Origin: Pelargonium nanum
Lineage: Eukaryota > Streptophyta > Magnoliopsida > Geraniales > Geraniaceae
Length of the DNA: 24,291 nt
Assembly: GCA_036897485.1 (NCBI GenBank)
Contig: JAYMTF010001319.1
Coordinates: 1-24,291 of the forward strand
Direction of reading: 5' to 3'
Shown: in pieces, positions 8,313-17,810 of the stretch
How the letters are laid out: each line of letters begins with the position of its first letter
Position numbering within the stretch: the stretch's first letter is position 1
Made by a program: the position numbers and the translations under genes
The notes under the pieces: model-generated
Told to the model about the DNA's origin: nothing
The model's database searches: none
What the model saw: only the letters and a program-made list of their open reading frames with translations

Positions 8313-10685
8313 ATGTCTGAACCAATTCTAGGAGCTCTAATGATCTACCTTGTTAGCTCTCTCGTCTTCTGCTTCCTCTTTGTCCTTGCAAAACTCTTAA
8401 ACAAGTTATGGTTGAGGCCTATTCGCATACAGAATCTGATGGCATCGCAAGGAATCAGAGGCCCTTCTTATAGATTTCTCCGTGGGAACACCCAAGAGAT
8501 GTTCAAGATGAGATGTGAAGCCATGGCCACTCCCATGGAGATATCAAATCACATATTCCCTAAAGTTTTGCCTCACATATACACCTGGAAGAAGCTATAT
8601 GGTAACAATTGTTTATAATGACTTTTATCAGTATTTTCCTCACCAAACACATGCATATGTTTAACTGTTGCAGGGATGATTTATCTGACCTGGTTTGGTC
8701 CTAAAGCTCAACTAGTTGTGTCTGATCCTGAAATGATCAAAGTGATACTAACCAACAGAGATGGGAATTACCCAAAATCCGAACTAGAAGGTCATTCAAG
8801 AAAGCTATTTGGAGATGGACTTTTGGTATCCAAAGGTGAAAAATGGCTTAAGCTAAGAAAACTTGCTAACCATGCATTCCATGGAGAGAGCCTGAAAGTA
8901 AGTTGTTTAGTACTTGATTCTCTTGTTGGAATCTGAATCTTTAGATAGCTTTTCCATTAAATAATTTGGAATGAGAGTGGGATTTTCATAGTCACTCTCA
9001 TGACCAAAAAGTCTTGATCCAAACACGAAGAATCTCATTCTCATTCATAAACAAAATTCTAATCCAAACACTACCTCAAATTAATATGCTGAAGATGTTT
9101 CTTTCGTAGGGTATGACTCCGGCCATGATTGCCAGTGTGGAGATGATGTTAGAGAGATGGAGGAACCATGCAGGGAAGGAGATTGATGTGCACAAAGAGT
9201 TCAAACTTTTGACATCAGATGTGATCTCCAGAACAGCTTTCGGAAGCAGTTACTTGGAAGGAGAAAAAATATTTGACAAGTTCACGAAGCTGATTGTTCT
9301 GATCTTCAGAACTGCTTTCAAAATCAGAATTCCTGGACTTAGGTAACTGCTATAATATAAAATATGTTCAATGAAAATAGGATTAAATATTAGTTTGGAG
9401 TTTCTGTACTATCATATATTTTTATCCTATCTTTAACAAAGGTGTTGTAGGGAGGTTTGTAGTGTTGTAGGGAGGAAGAAGAAAGAAGAAATTTGGGGTT
9501 TATTTGGTCTCTCAAAATGATGTAGTACAAATATTTTATTTTGTTTCCACTAAAATTACAAAGTAACTACATTTGCTAACATATTAATTTTGATGACATG
9601 ACCGTGAAAAACTGGTGATAACTGAGGTACCAAGCATAAATCAAAAAGTACAATTGACCTAGAAGTTAAAAAATTATAAATAAATAAAAATAATAAAACA
9701 CTTATTAGAGACTGAATCTAAAAAATGACAATCCAGATATACCAAACTATCTACCCCAACAAAAACACTATGCTTCTATTCTGAATTTTCAATTTTACAG
9801 AAAACTTGTGAAGACAAGTGACGATGTTGAAGCTGATGATCTTGACCAAGGAATAAAAGACTCCATCATTAAGGTGATAAGGAAAAGGGAGGAGAGAGTG
9901 ATGCTTGGCAAGGAAGGGAGCTTTGGAAGTGATTTTCTTGGATCACTTTTAAGTGCTTATCAGAGTATTGATAAGGCCAAGAAAATTTCAATAGATGACG
10001 TGATCGATGAGTGCAAAACATTTTATCTCGCCGGACAAGAAACAACATTGAACTTGCTCAGCTGGACAGTTTTTCTTCTGTCAATCCACACAGATTGGCA
10101 AGAGAAAGCCAGAGAGGAAGTGTTGGAATCATTTGGCCACGGAAACCCGAGTCCTAATGGCATTTCAAGATTGACAAATGTAAGTGTAAGCAACGTATAT
10201 GATCTTCGTGTTTGTGTTTTGATCTTGATTTTTTATTTGATTGTGTTATGCAGATAGGAATGATCATCAACGAATCTCTAAGGCTATACTCACCTGTTAA
10301 TACTATTATACGAACAGCTAGAAAGGAAATGAAACTAGGAGAGCTTGTAGTTCCTGCTGACATGGAAATAATTATACCAATAATAGCTTTTCACCATAGT
10401 CAGGAACTATGGGGAGAAGATGCAGATCATTTTAAACCAGAGAGGTTCGCAGAAGGAGTGGCTAAAGCTACCAACAACAACTCAGTTGCGTTTCTTCCAT
10501 TTGGTTTAGGCCCTCGCACTTGCGTTGGCCTAAACTTTGCACTTAATGAAGCAAAAATCGCTCTCTCAATGATTCTGCAATGCTATAGGTTCACACTGTC
10601 ACCAAACTATGTTCACTCTCCAGTTCAGTTTGTCACTCTAAGTCCACAACATGGATTGCAGATCAATCTCCAGACATTAAAATAA
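8313..10685 (+). CDS. Cytochrome P450, CYP749A-like (CYP72 clan), copy D, five exons
   Basis: Exons are 8313-8601, 8674-8897, 9110-9342, 9801-10179 and 10254-10685. All junctions are GT-AG and in frame, giving 518 aa, the usual P450 length with the four-intron layout of the CYP72 clan. A hydrophobic anchor for the ER membrane lies at about residues 8-32. The oxygen-activating I-helix motif AGQETT is at 326-331, ExxR (ESLR) at 382-385, PERF at 437-440, and the heme loop FGLGPRTCVG has ligand Cys465. The first ATG at 8313 fits the anchor; the frame is open a few codons upstream but has no earlier ATG. CYP749 enzymes are monooxygenases of largely unknown substrate. This is the only intact P450 among four copies or relics. 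It is tail-to-tail with a broken J copy, and intron 2 carries a MITE-like repeat. Confidence 0.93.
8965..9075. mobile_element. MITE-like repeat in intron 2 of the P450
   Basis: Imperfect inverted ends, GGAATGAGAGTGGGATT near 8968 and GAATCTCATTCTCATTC near 9030, enclose CTCATGACCAAAA. Relatives of this core, and of the ending CACTACCT, occur at 15100-15205. The size (about 110 bases) and lack of coding capacity suit a miniature inverted-repeat element. The superfamily cannot be assigned. Confidence 0.5.
9442..9475 (+). repeat. Short direct repeat in P450 intron 3
   Basis: GTGTTGTAGGGAGG occurs at 9442-9455 and again at 9462-9475, a 20-base period, in an otherwise featureless 458-base intron (9343-9800). 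Confidence 0.7.
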
Positions 10686-10719
10686 ACTTCTACTTAAAGT
10701 TGTATTGACAACAGATATG

Positions 10720-11110
10720 ATGCGTATCGTTGTGGAACAAAAATTCATAAATCTTAGCACTGATTGTTAATAAGCTGCATTCAACTGCTATTGATCACAA
10801 TACAATCGTGAAAGAATGCATATTTTTACGCTAAATGGGGTATGTGTGCCGTCTCAAGGATTTCAAGGGCCCTGTGCCAAAAACGAAATTTGGGCCCCTA
10901 ACAGTGTGTGTGTGTGTATATGTGTGTGGTTAAATAAGATATAGGAGTTTAAATTTCTAAGTTGACATGAACTATGATGACTCCACCAAATAAATTGAAC
11001 ATTTTTATGGAACCTTTCAAATAACTGTAATTGAAATCGAGCCAACTTTTCAAGATCGAGATTAACCATCCAGTGCATAATTAATGTCATTCAAATTAGA
11101 TTTCAAGGAC
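10720..11110 (-). pseudogene. J copy D 3' remnant interrupted by a repeat insertion
   Basis: Bases 10750-10840 match the acceptor side of the last J exon and the intron before it in copy B (about 4215-4300). Bases about 11045-11105 resume the same intron (GTCATTCAAATTAGAT as at about 4345-4360). Roughly 200 unrelated bases lie between: a GGGCCC-rich piece at about 10838-10900, a (GT)n run at 10903-10918, and AT-rich DNA. This looks like a transposon-type insertion into the decayed J copy; its ends were not resolved. Confidence 0.55.
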
Positions 11111-11191
11111 ACATTCTATCACTCAAGCATCTAGTTAAAAATGATACGACATAGGTTCAACTAAACTAAATAGATGGTTAAAGTGACGAAC

Positions 11192-11708
11192 CTGAACTTG
11201 TATCTGTAGCTGCCAGGCACTCCACTCTTCTCTTATTGCTCACTAGTATTCATCAATCTCCTAGTGCTTTTCCCATTCATTAATTATATCTTCATAAACT
11301 GAATCCTGTTCATCATCATGTGCTTGCCTATTGAACTCAGAATCAACAGAAGGTTCCTTCATATCAATCAGAGTTACATTACATGCAGTGTAGCTCAAGG
11401 CACGTAATTCCTCAGAATCTGGTTTCTCCTTTTCTTGGAAACCAGCTTCTTCATTACTGACTACCGACATGCCGGCTTTGGAGCTTTGTCTATATCCGCT
11501 TGTTTCTCATCAGGTTGTGAACGATCCGACACTAATGATTCTCCATTTTGTAGCTCCTTCAAACAAGTAGTCTGGAAAGTTCTGCTATATTCAGTTCAAT
11601 GATGAAACCAGTTCTCACATGATTATCTTGCTTATCATCACCTTGTTCTTGATTGGAGCATAAAGAAGATTCTTGAAGACTATACTCTTTATCACCAGAA
11701 CTGGCCAT
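11192..11708 (-). pseudogene. J-domain gene copy D, exon 1 pseudogene
   Basis: Matches exon 1 of J copy B (EEAGFQEKEKPDSEE, HDDEQD, then the KREKLKETDEYKRA region). In-frame stops interrupt the conserved end, at about 11248 and 11263, and the middle is frameshifted. The GT donor after CAG at 11192 is kept. Exons 2 and 3 are deleted: the flanking intron runs directly into exon 4/intron 3 sequence at about 11105. Not functional. Confidence 0.8.
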
Positions 11709-12125
11709 CCTGAAACTGTTGGCGTGAAAGCTATTTTGAACTCCTTATACAGCATTAGGAAACCTGAAAACCCATGAAAGAATTAAATTTTTCATTAACT
11801 GATAACTTATCAGTGATAAGTATCTCTCCTCCAAAGATAAGAGGAGGTTTTGGAGATGTTTAAAGAGCTTTTGAAGTGCCCACAAAGACCTTTCTGTTAC
11901 CAATATTGAACAATAACCAGTCAGCATACCATTCAATATATTTATAAATAATAAAAAACTCACAAATTGAGAACTCAATCCATTGATAGAGACTGCTAAT
12001 TACAACTGCTTTACAAATATAATTTTCCCACTGTGACGAGCTAACAAAAAACACGTAACATATTATGTTACTAACACATTTACGTTACTAACATATCAAT
12101 GAAGAAAGCAATGATCTTCATGGCA
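11709..12125 (-). other. Upstream flank of J copy D and duplication junction
   Basis: Matches the flank of J copy B (ACAACTGCTTTACAAATATA near 12002). At about 12115-12135 it gives way to GCAGATATGAAGAAT followed by the 3' end of the full-length J gene. GCAGATATGA is also found just after the P450 stop codons (about 4045 and 6690). So this is the junction between two array units. Confidence 0.5.
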
Positions 12126-12184
12126 GATATGAAGAATATTGAACAAAAATTGATAACCTGTTAGCATTATTCAGTTACATGAAA

Positions 12185-14936
12185 TCAAGACAAAAATTTC
12201 TCCTTCATGCGAGAAATTAGTTTAAACTTTTCCTCAGCTTCAACCTGCTGGCGAATGTCCATTCTCGAGGCTCGGTCTGGGTGAAATCTTAGCACTGCTC
12301 GTTTATAAGCCGCATGCACCTGTCATCAGACACAATCCTTTGTTATATACTTATATGACTACTTTCGGTTCGGTTCTCTCTTTAAGCAACTTTTTATTAT
12401 CATAAATTATTTCACAGACCGATTCATGTCTAAAAACGTATATAATTAAGATATCTAATATATCCTTAAAAAAAGTACAACATACTAAATCAATTGAACA
12501 TTTAAATTACATTTATATGCACAAATATTTTCAAAATTTAATAATATCATAAATAATGGTTACATCGGTTATAACCATAAACTGATCCGATGCTTTGGTC
12601 AACAAACCTTTTAATTTTTTAGTCAGTTCATTTTCAAATAAATCAGTTTAAAAAAGAAAATGGTTTGATTCAAAACTCAAGCCGTGTTATTGGTTAACTA
12701 CCTGAACTCTCCTAAATTCCATGCATTTACTCAAATATATGCACAATACAGATGGACCAAGCAAGTATGGAGCTGACCTCATCAGATGTGGGGGGCTGGA
12801 CGCTACCACCTACAAGGATTCCTAAGCTCCGAAGTAATGATGCCATATTAATGCACATCACTTCCAATCTATTAAGTTCCTCCGTTATTTCCACTCGAAG
12901 CTGCTCCTTCATATTCATACATTCCTCGTCCTGAGTTTAGCACCATTCACAGATAAAATAGTGTGAGCAATTCAAAATTTCTAGAAAAAGTTGCATAATC
13001 AGAAGTCTTCATAAAAAATAAGACAGAATATATAAATCCAAACCTTCTTTTGTGTCTCTCTCACTTCTTCTACGCGTTGCTTTTGCCTTTTCTCTATGTT
13101 TAACAAACGCAGAGTTTCAGCCTTTTTTCTTTTCTTTAACCTCTGTGCCTCTTCTGCCTGACAAAATCATTTTTCCGTCAGCTGATATAGTCATTCCCTT
13201 GAAGAAATTATTTGATATGTCATTGCAACCAAGCATTAATCGGTGCAACTCAAGATCAGAGGCCAGGGCATGTTTCAGCAGATTGAAGTAGCTAAGTAGC
13301 TTTATAGGAGTAATTCCTCAAAGGTTCCCTACATCTTGAAGTACTAGATCATTAAGTCTGAATATGGTAATATTGAAATAATTAGTCTGTTAATGTTTGA
13401 GCTTAAATCACCCCCCCACACCTATAACAACAATAAAAACTCAACATATTGGCAACAGATTCAAGACATACGGTATAAAATTTCCTCAAAGTACTTTTAA
13501 GCCACCATATTTTATATATGCTACACAACAATATATGCATTGGGGAGATAAACTGCAGTCAACATCCAATAACCGAAAAAAAAAAAAAAAAAGAAGCTAT
13601 GCACAAATGTAGTGGTGGAGATGGCTAGAATATTCACTCCAGAGCCCAGCTTGTGCGATGACAGCTTACTCGACTCACTCAAAAAGTACACATTGAGACT
13701 TACACTCCAAAGGTTTTTAATAATGCCATCCATAAGTATAATATATAATCAGAAGGCATGTTTGAAACAAATCCACAGATAGGAAACTAATTTAACTAAT
13801 TGACCTAAGCAACAAACCTGAATTTGTAACTGCTGCTGCCTGGACTCCCACTCTTCTTCTATTGCTCGCTTATATTCGTCAGTCTTCTTAAGCTTTTCTC
13901 GGTCGTTAATTATATCTTCATGAATAGAAGGCCTAACATCACTATCTTGAGCAGCGCCACGCAAATTACTGACACTAGTTCCGGGAAAGGTAGATATTGT
14001 TTTCTCAGTTGGCCAACATCTCAAACTTACATGGTCAGTGTTCTCATCAGATTCTTCACAAGGACAACCCGTCCTGGAACTGGAAGCAATATCACCCAGG
14101 TTACCATCACTAGTTTCAAAATAGGCACATTGTTTTCCTTTCTCAAAATTTTCATTACTTGAACCAGAGATAATTGGAGTTTTTTTATGTTGTTTGGTCC
14201 TATACTTTCCTCCAAAATTTGAGTGACCATCACTTTGGCAACCAGAAGTACTAGCTCGATCTACCATACTACATCTAACTTTATGAGCACCATTTCTCCG
14301 CTTCAAAGAAGCTTTTTCCCATTGTTCACGAAACATGTCAAAAGAGCTATCAATAAGCTCACAATCAGAGCAATCACTATCAGATGATCCACATTCGGAT
14401 TCCGGATCCAAACCATAATGGTTTCTGGTAGGAACTTTTGCATGATAGTCCTGCTTCCACTTAAACGAACTCAGTGTTGATTTTTGCGGGAAGGCCCTAT
14501 TTTCAACACCAACTGGGTTTCCATTGTTATGCGCAGAGACAGAGGCATAGTTTGATTTTTTGCCTGAGGTGGCAGCAGTATCAAAGTCAGTACCACCTTC
14601 AACACCAATTCCAGGAGGGCACACATCATCTTCTTCATCATCATCCTCTTCATCCTCATCCTCTTCATCCTCATCTTCTTCATCATCATCAATGCTAATC
14701 ACTTCCACAAATGGGAGCTCCTCGTCTCCACTCAAAGCATTAGAACCACGTAATTTCTTTTGCCAGGGCTCAGGTACATCAACGATAATCACATTAGGAA
14801 ACCTATCGCACTCAACATCAATTACAACAATATTATCGAAATCTCCTTTCACTTTGAAGTCTCTAAGGGTTCTCCTCCCAGGACGTGCTCTGAGTTGCGA
14901 ATGATCTCTTGGCACTGCAGCTCCCATCATATACAT
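12185..14936 (-). CDS. J-domain protein with SIM-like motifs and acidic tract, four coding exons
   Basis: Exons are 14936-13818, 13157-13044, 12930-12778 and 12319-12185, all phase 0 with GT-AG borders, giving 506 aa. Residues 36-54 hold two hydrophobic patches (IVVIDVE, VIIVDV). Residues 77-104 hold VEVISI followed at once by a run of 20 or more Asp/Glu. Residues about 180-215 are Ser/Asp/Cys-rich, then EQWEKASLKRR. Exon 2 (374-411) is a Lys/Arg-rich coiled coil with a possible nuclear signal, LKKRKK. Exons 3-4 form a C-terminal J domain with HPD in VLRFHPDRAS. J domains stimulate Hsp70 ATPase. A C-terminal J domain recalls auxilins, but no clathrin-binding repeats are seen. The start is the first ATG; Met3 or Met4 are possible. 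A 5' UTR intron with two telo-boxes probably precedes it. I do not know a symbol. Confidence 0.88.
13576..13592. repeat. 17-base A run in intron 1 of the full-length J gene
   Basis: An uninterrupted A run (a T run in the transcript), inside the 660-base intron between exons 1 and 2. It is probably polymorphic; no element is recognised around it. Confidence 0.8.
14625..14690 (-). repeat. Trinucleotide-type repeat encoding the Asp/Glu tract
   Basis: GAT, GAG and GAA codons in an irregular 15-base pattern (GATGAGGATGAAGAG) encode residues 83-104 of the J protein. The repeat is likely length-variable between individuals. It also produces spurious long open frames on other strands and frames here. 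Confidence 0.8.
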
Positions 14937-14949
14937 TAGTAAGCATCAG

Positions 14950-15620
14950 AACTATCACAAGCCGTATATCCGCTATTTACTGCTCCGAATGCAAATCCCT
15001 ATCGAGTTTAGCCCACTTGTAATCACTTCTGAGTTCTGACATACAAAAGGAAACATTAATTGCAATATACATCATAATCTTGATTTTAAAGTCAATGGCC
15101 ATTCTCATGACCAAAAGCCTCAATACAAATATGATGAATTGAAATCTAGTTCTCATTCCGATTCTTGATTCTCATTTCTGAGCAAATATTCTAAGCACTA
15201 CCTTAGTTTCTCCTAACTGAATTTCCTGAAACCATCATTAAAGTTAAAGCTGGTTCCAAAAAAACACTCAAATTCAGGCCTCTTGAGTCTTGACTTCAAA
15301 ACCCTAAAATCCACTCACTAAAAACAATTAAGAAAATAGCAAACCATGCAGATGCAAAACTCAATTCATCATCTCCACCGTTTCACACAGAAACTACAAC
15401 CAACCAGTATTGAAATTAAACCCTAAAACGGATCAGAAACACAGAACATCAAGCACCAAAATTGGATTTAATAAAAAAACAAATCAACTGGCTATAGAAG
15501 CAATAATTCCGGAACTCAAATAGAAATTCAAATTGGTACCTTTCGTAGAGAAAAGTACAGTTCTTGCGCTGCTCTTCTTCTTCCCAAAATCGAAGGACGA
15601 GAGCTATGGAGTGAGCGATT
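14950..15620 (-). promoter_or_regulatory. Probable 5' UTR exon and leader intron of the full-length J gene
   Basis: A good donor (CTACGAAAG then GTACCAA, at 15541/15540) follows a pyrimidine- and purine-mixed leader at about 15541-15615. Acceptor candidates lie close to the ATG, for example TGTGATAG at about 14961 or GGAGCAG at about 14980; the exact one is undecided. The intron holds two AAACCCTAA telo-boxes (15299-15307 and 15418-15426), typical of leader introns of broadly expressed plant genes, and a MITE-like repeat. No cDNA supports this model. Confidence 0.5.
15100..15205. mobile_element. Second MITE-like repeat, in the J gene leader intron
   Basis: Shares TTCTCATGACCAAAA, the following A-rich spacer, the CTCATTC motif and the ending CACTACCT with the element in P450 intron 2, in the same orientation. 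It is more diverged, and its left arm is not clear. Confidence 0.45.
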
Positions 15621-15639
15621 ATTTTATTTTATTTTTAAA

Positions 15640-16010
15640 AATAAAACAAAATCGGAAACTGAGACCAACGGTACAAAGGTGACGTGTTTGGAATTTTTAC
15701 CAGGAGATGACATGGAAATTTATTGTTGGGATGCTGCTGATGTGGCGTCATGGTTATTTTGGACTTTCTAGCCCTCCATTTTCACACAATATTATTTATT
15801 TATTGGATTGATTTGAATTGGGCCAGCATGATTTTATCTAGTTGTGTTCTAAGTTCAGGCCCATCCAATCTTTTTAAACTCGGCCCAAAAGTCACTCATA
15901 AGTGACTACTAAGTACTAATTAATGAAAAAAGTTTAATATCTTGGGTCATTTGGGCTAAGTCACGGTAAGGGCTAATATCGTGGACACTTGAAATTTTGA
16001 TCTACAATTT
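15640..16010. other. Upstream region of the full-length J gene
   Basis: Presumed promoter. On the + strand it contains GTGACGTG near 15679 and GGCGTCA near 15744, two TGACG-type (bZIP-like) cores about 65 bases apart. No TATA box is convincing. The rest is AT-rich with no gene. Confidence 0.4.
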
Positions 16011-16014
16011 TACG

Positions 16015-16194
16015 ACCAACTATTTTTTTATTTTAATCAGTTGAGCTACACAATAAGGAGTAGTTCTTTCCTTTTAACTCAAAACTTCACCATAACCGAC
16101 GCAATGAGATTTGAACCCACGATCTCCCATGAGAAGATGTGTGTTTGACCATTGCGTCATCCCCTAAGAGAATACAACCGACTATTTTTTTATT
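16015..16194 (-). mobile_element. tRNA-derived SINE with 18-base target-site duplication
   Basis: ACC(A/G)ACTATTTTTTTATT occurs at 16015-16032 and 16177-16194 (one mismatch), flanking a unit of 144 bases. Read on the minus strand, the unit begins with RNA polymerase III-type promoter boxes. The A-box-like TGACGCAATGG and B-box-like GGTTCAAATCT are spaced as in a tRNA, followed by a tRNA-unrelated tail. Direct repeats plus internal Pol III boxes are the hallmark of a SINE. It does not fold as an intact tRNA gene. Confidence 0.7.
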
Positions 16195-16311
16195 CAGAAA
16201 AGAAAACTCTGACTTTTCTATGTACAACATGCTAGCAACCAAACCCCCAACTCACATCACTCATTTCTATAGGTGTGTTTAGTGAGATCTTGCAACGGCC
16301 TAAGGAATCAA

Positions 16312-16415
16312 TAGTGTTGAGGAAATAGACAAAGTCTCGGGATCGATCCTGAGATCTTATCCCACTCACACAGCTAGAATAACCAACTGCGCCACCCTTA
16401 GTGGTTAGTGTTGAG
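16312..16415 (-). mobile_element. tRNA-sized retroinsertion with 10-base target-site duplication
   Basis: TAGTGTTGAG is repeated exactly at 16312-16321 and 16406-16415, flanking only 84 bases. On the minus strand the insert carries a perfect A-box (TGGCGCAGTTGG) and a weaker B-box (AGGATCGATCC). The insert is about the size of a tRNA with short ends. It could be a retroposed tRNA pseudogene or a very short SINE; it has too many mismatches to be a working tRNA. Confidence 0.6.
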
Positions 16416-16429
16416 AATATACTTAATTA

Positions 16430-16949
16430 ATATCATATTGTATAGACTTAATATATCCAAATATAGAGTTCTATTTTTTATTTAAATTCTTATTTTAATT
16501 TCCTTAGGAAAGCAAGTGGATTGGCCCAATATTGCACCATTTTATTAGGCATGCTCTCTCTTTGTCAATCAGCTTCTAATATCAATATAGAAGTGGGCGG
16601 CAAGAGGCTGATGTATAAGTTCTCACAAGCTTCCTACCTCACCCACCACCAATTTGTAGTATTTTATATATTAAAAGAATTATTAGTCTTTGATAAAATC
16701 TTCTAAAATCATTGCTATTTCAGTATTTTGGGATGAGGATAGGCGCACTTGTACTTTATGTATGAGTTTTATATGTACTTTTATTTATGAATAATTGATG
16801 GTGAAATTGTATATGATGATACATAAAATAAAATTATAAAAAAAACATCGCTTCAAAATTGTTGTGTGTACTCTAGGTTCACCCAAGTGCGGAGTATTCT
16901 TAAATTTTGGAGCACAAATTAAGACTCGGACGCCATCAAGAGTATAGTT
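16430..16949. other. Intergenic DNA, no gene seen
   Basis: AT-rich sequence with no conserved frame. The short open stretch at 16521-16706 has no recognisable motif. Confidence 0.5.
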
Positions 16950-17810
16950 GGATCGAAAATGGGTCCAAAATATTTTTCCATAAAGCCCAATAAATTACTT
17001 GTTGCAAAAGTATTTAACTAAAAGAAGAATGGTTGAAATGAAAGTTGAATAGGATCAATATCAAACCTCAAAAGCACCTTAAGAGTGCATAAATGAGCCC
17101 AAAATTGGTCCACATGTGCGCTCTCTCGCGACACATGCATATCACACATGCAGAAGCCTTATCCTCCCTCGATGTCGGGCCGAGCCATTCGGAGTTTTTG
17201 GACCTCGATCCAAACCAAATCTATGCGAGATATACCCCATTGGTAACCTACAAAACCCCTAAACTGCATCTTGTTGGTAATTAATAACGCATGTAGATTA
17301 TGATTCTGGTACGACTCAAGAGAAACATTCTCAAACTTTACTCCTTGATGCCCTACTTAATAGGTAACTTTGCTTCTAAACATCTCTAAGTTGTGACATT
17401 ATTGTCACATTAGTATGCTAACATTTTCTCCACCTCATCCAAAGCCCAACGAGCCACGCCATTGTGATCATCGTTGCCATGTCATCATCACTAGGTGTGT
17501 GACATCATTATTCAACATATGACATTACATGATGCATGCATGATGTTATATCTCACTTGCATTAATCTCCAATCAATAACATAATGGTTCATTGCTCTCT
17601 GATTGTGAATTTGTGAGTATAAATACCCCCAAGATATGAGGTATTAATCATTTTTTCACTTTGACACATCATTTGTGTCATTTACGTGTTTTTATTCTCT
17701 TAATTCTCTCTCAAGTTCTTCTCACCCCTAAGGTGTGAGCCCTGAGTTTTTCCTAACGGTGTACTCCCTTGTGCTTTGCACCCTCCTTAGTCCAAAAGTC
17801 ATATTGGAAA
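16950..17810 (+). mobile_element. Probable solo LTR or LTR-retrotransposon remnant
   Basis: The arrangement resembles a plant LTR: a long non-coding stretch, then a promoter-like GAGTATAAATACCCCC (about 17615-17630). About 70 bases later comes a pyrimidine-rich transcript start region (CTTAATTCTCTCTCAAG), then ACCCCTAAGGTGTGAGCCCTG. No gag or pol coding lies on either side, hence solo. The TG and CA ends and the target-site duplication could not be fixed, so the borders are approximate. Confidence 0.4.

Noticed and set aside
8313..10685. That the intact P450 is itself a pseudogene like its neighbours
   Set aside because: All five exons join in frame with GT-AG borders and every core P450 motif is present, so no defect supports that.
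14471..14904. Open frames opposite and within exon 1 of the J gene, including a poly-Ser and a His-rich product
   Set aside because: These are frame shadows of the Asp/Glu codon repeat; the minus-strand J frame has domain logic and splice sites.
16070..16400. Functional tRNA genes
   Set aside because: A- and B-box-like sequences are present, but the acceptor and other stems do not pair well and target-site duplications flank both units, so these are retroposed elements.
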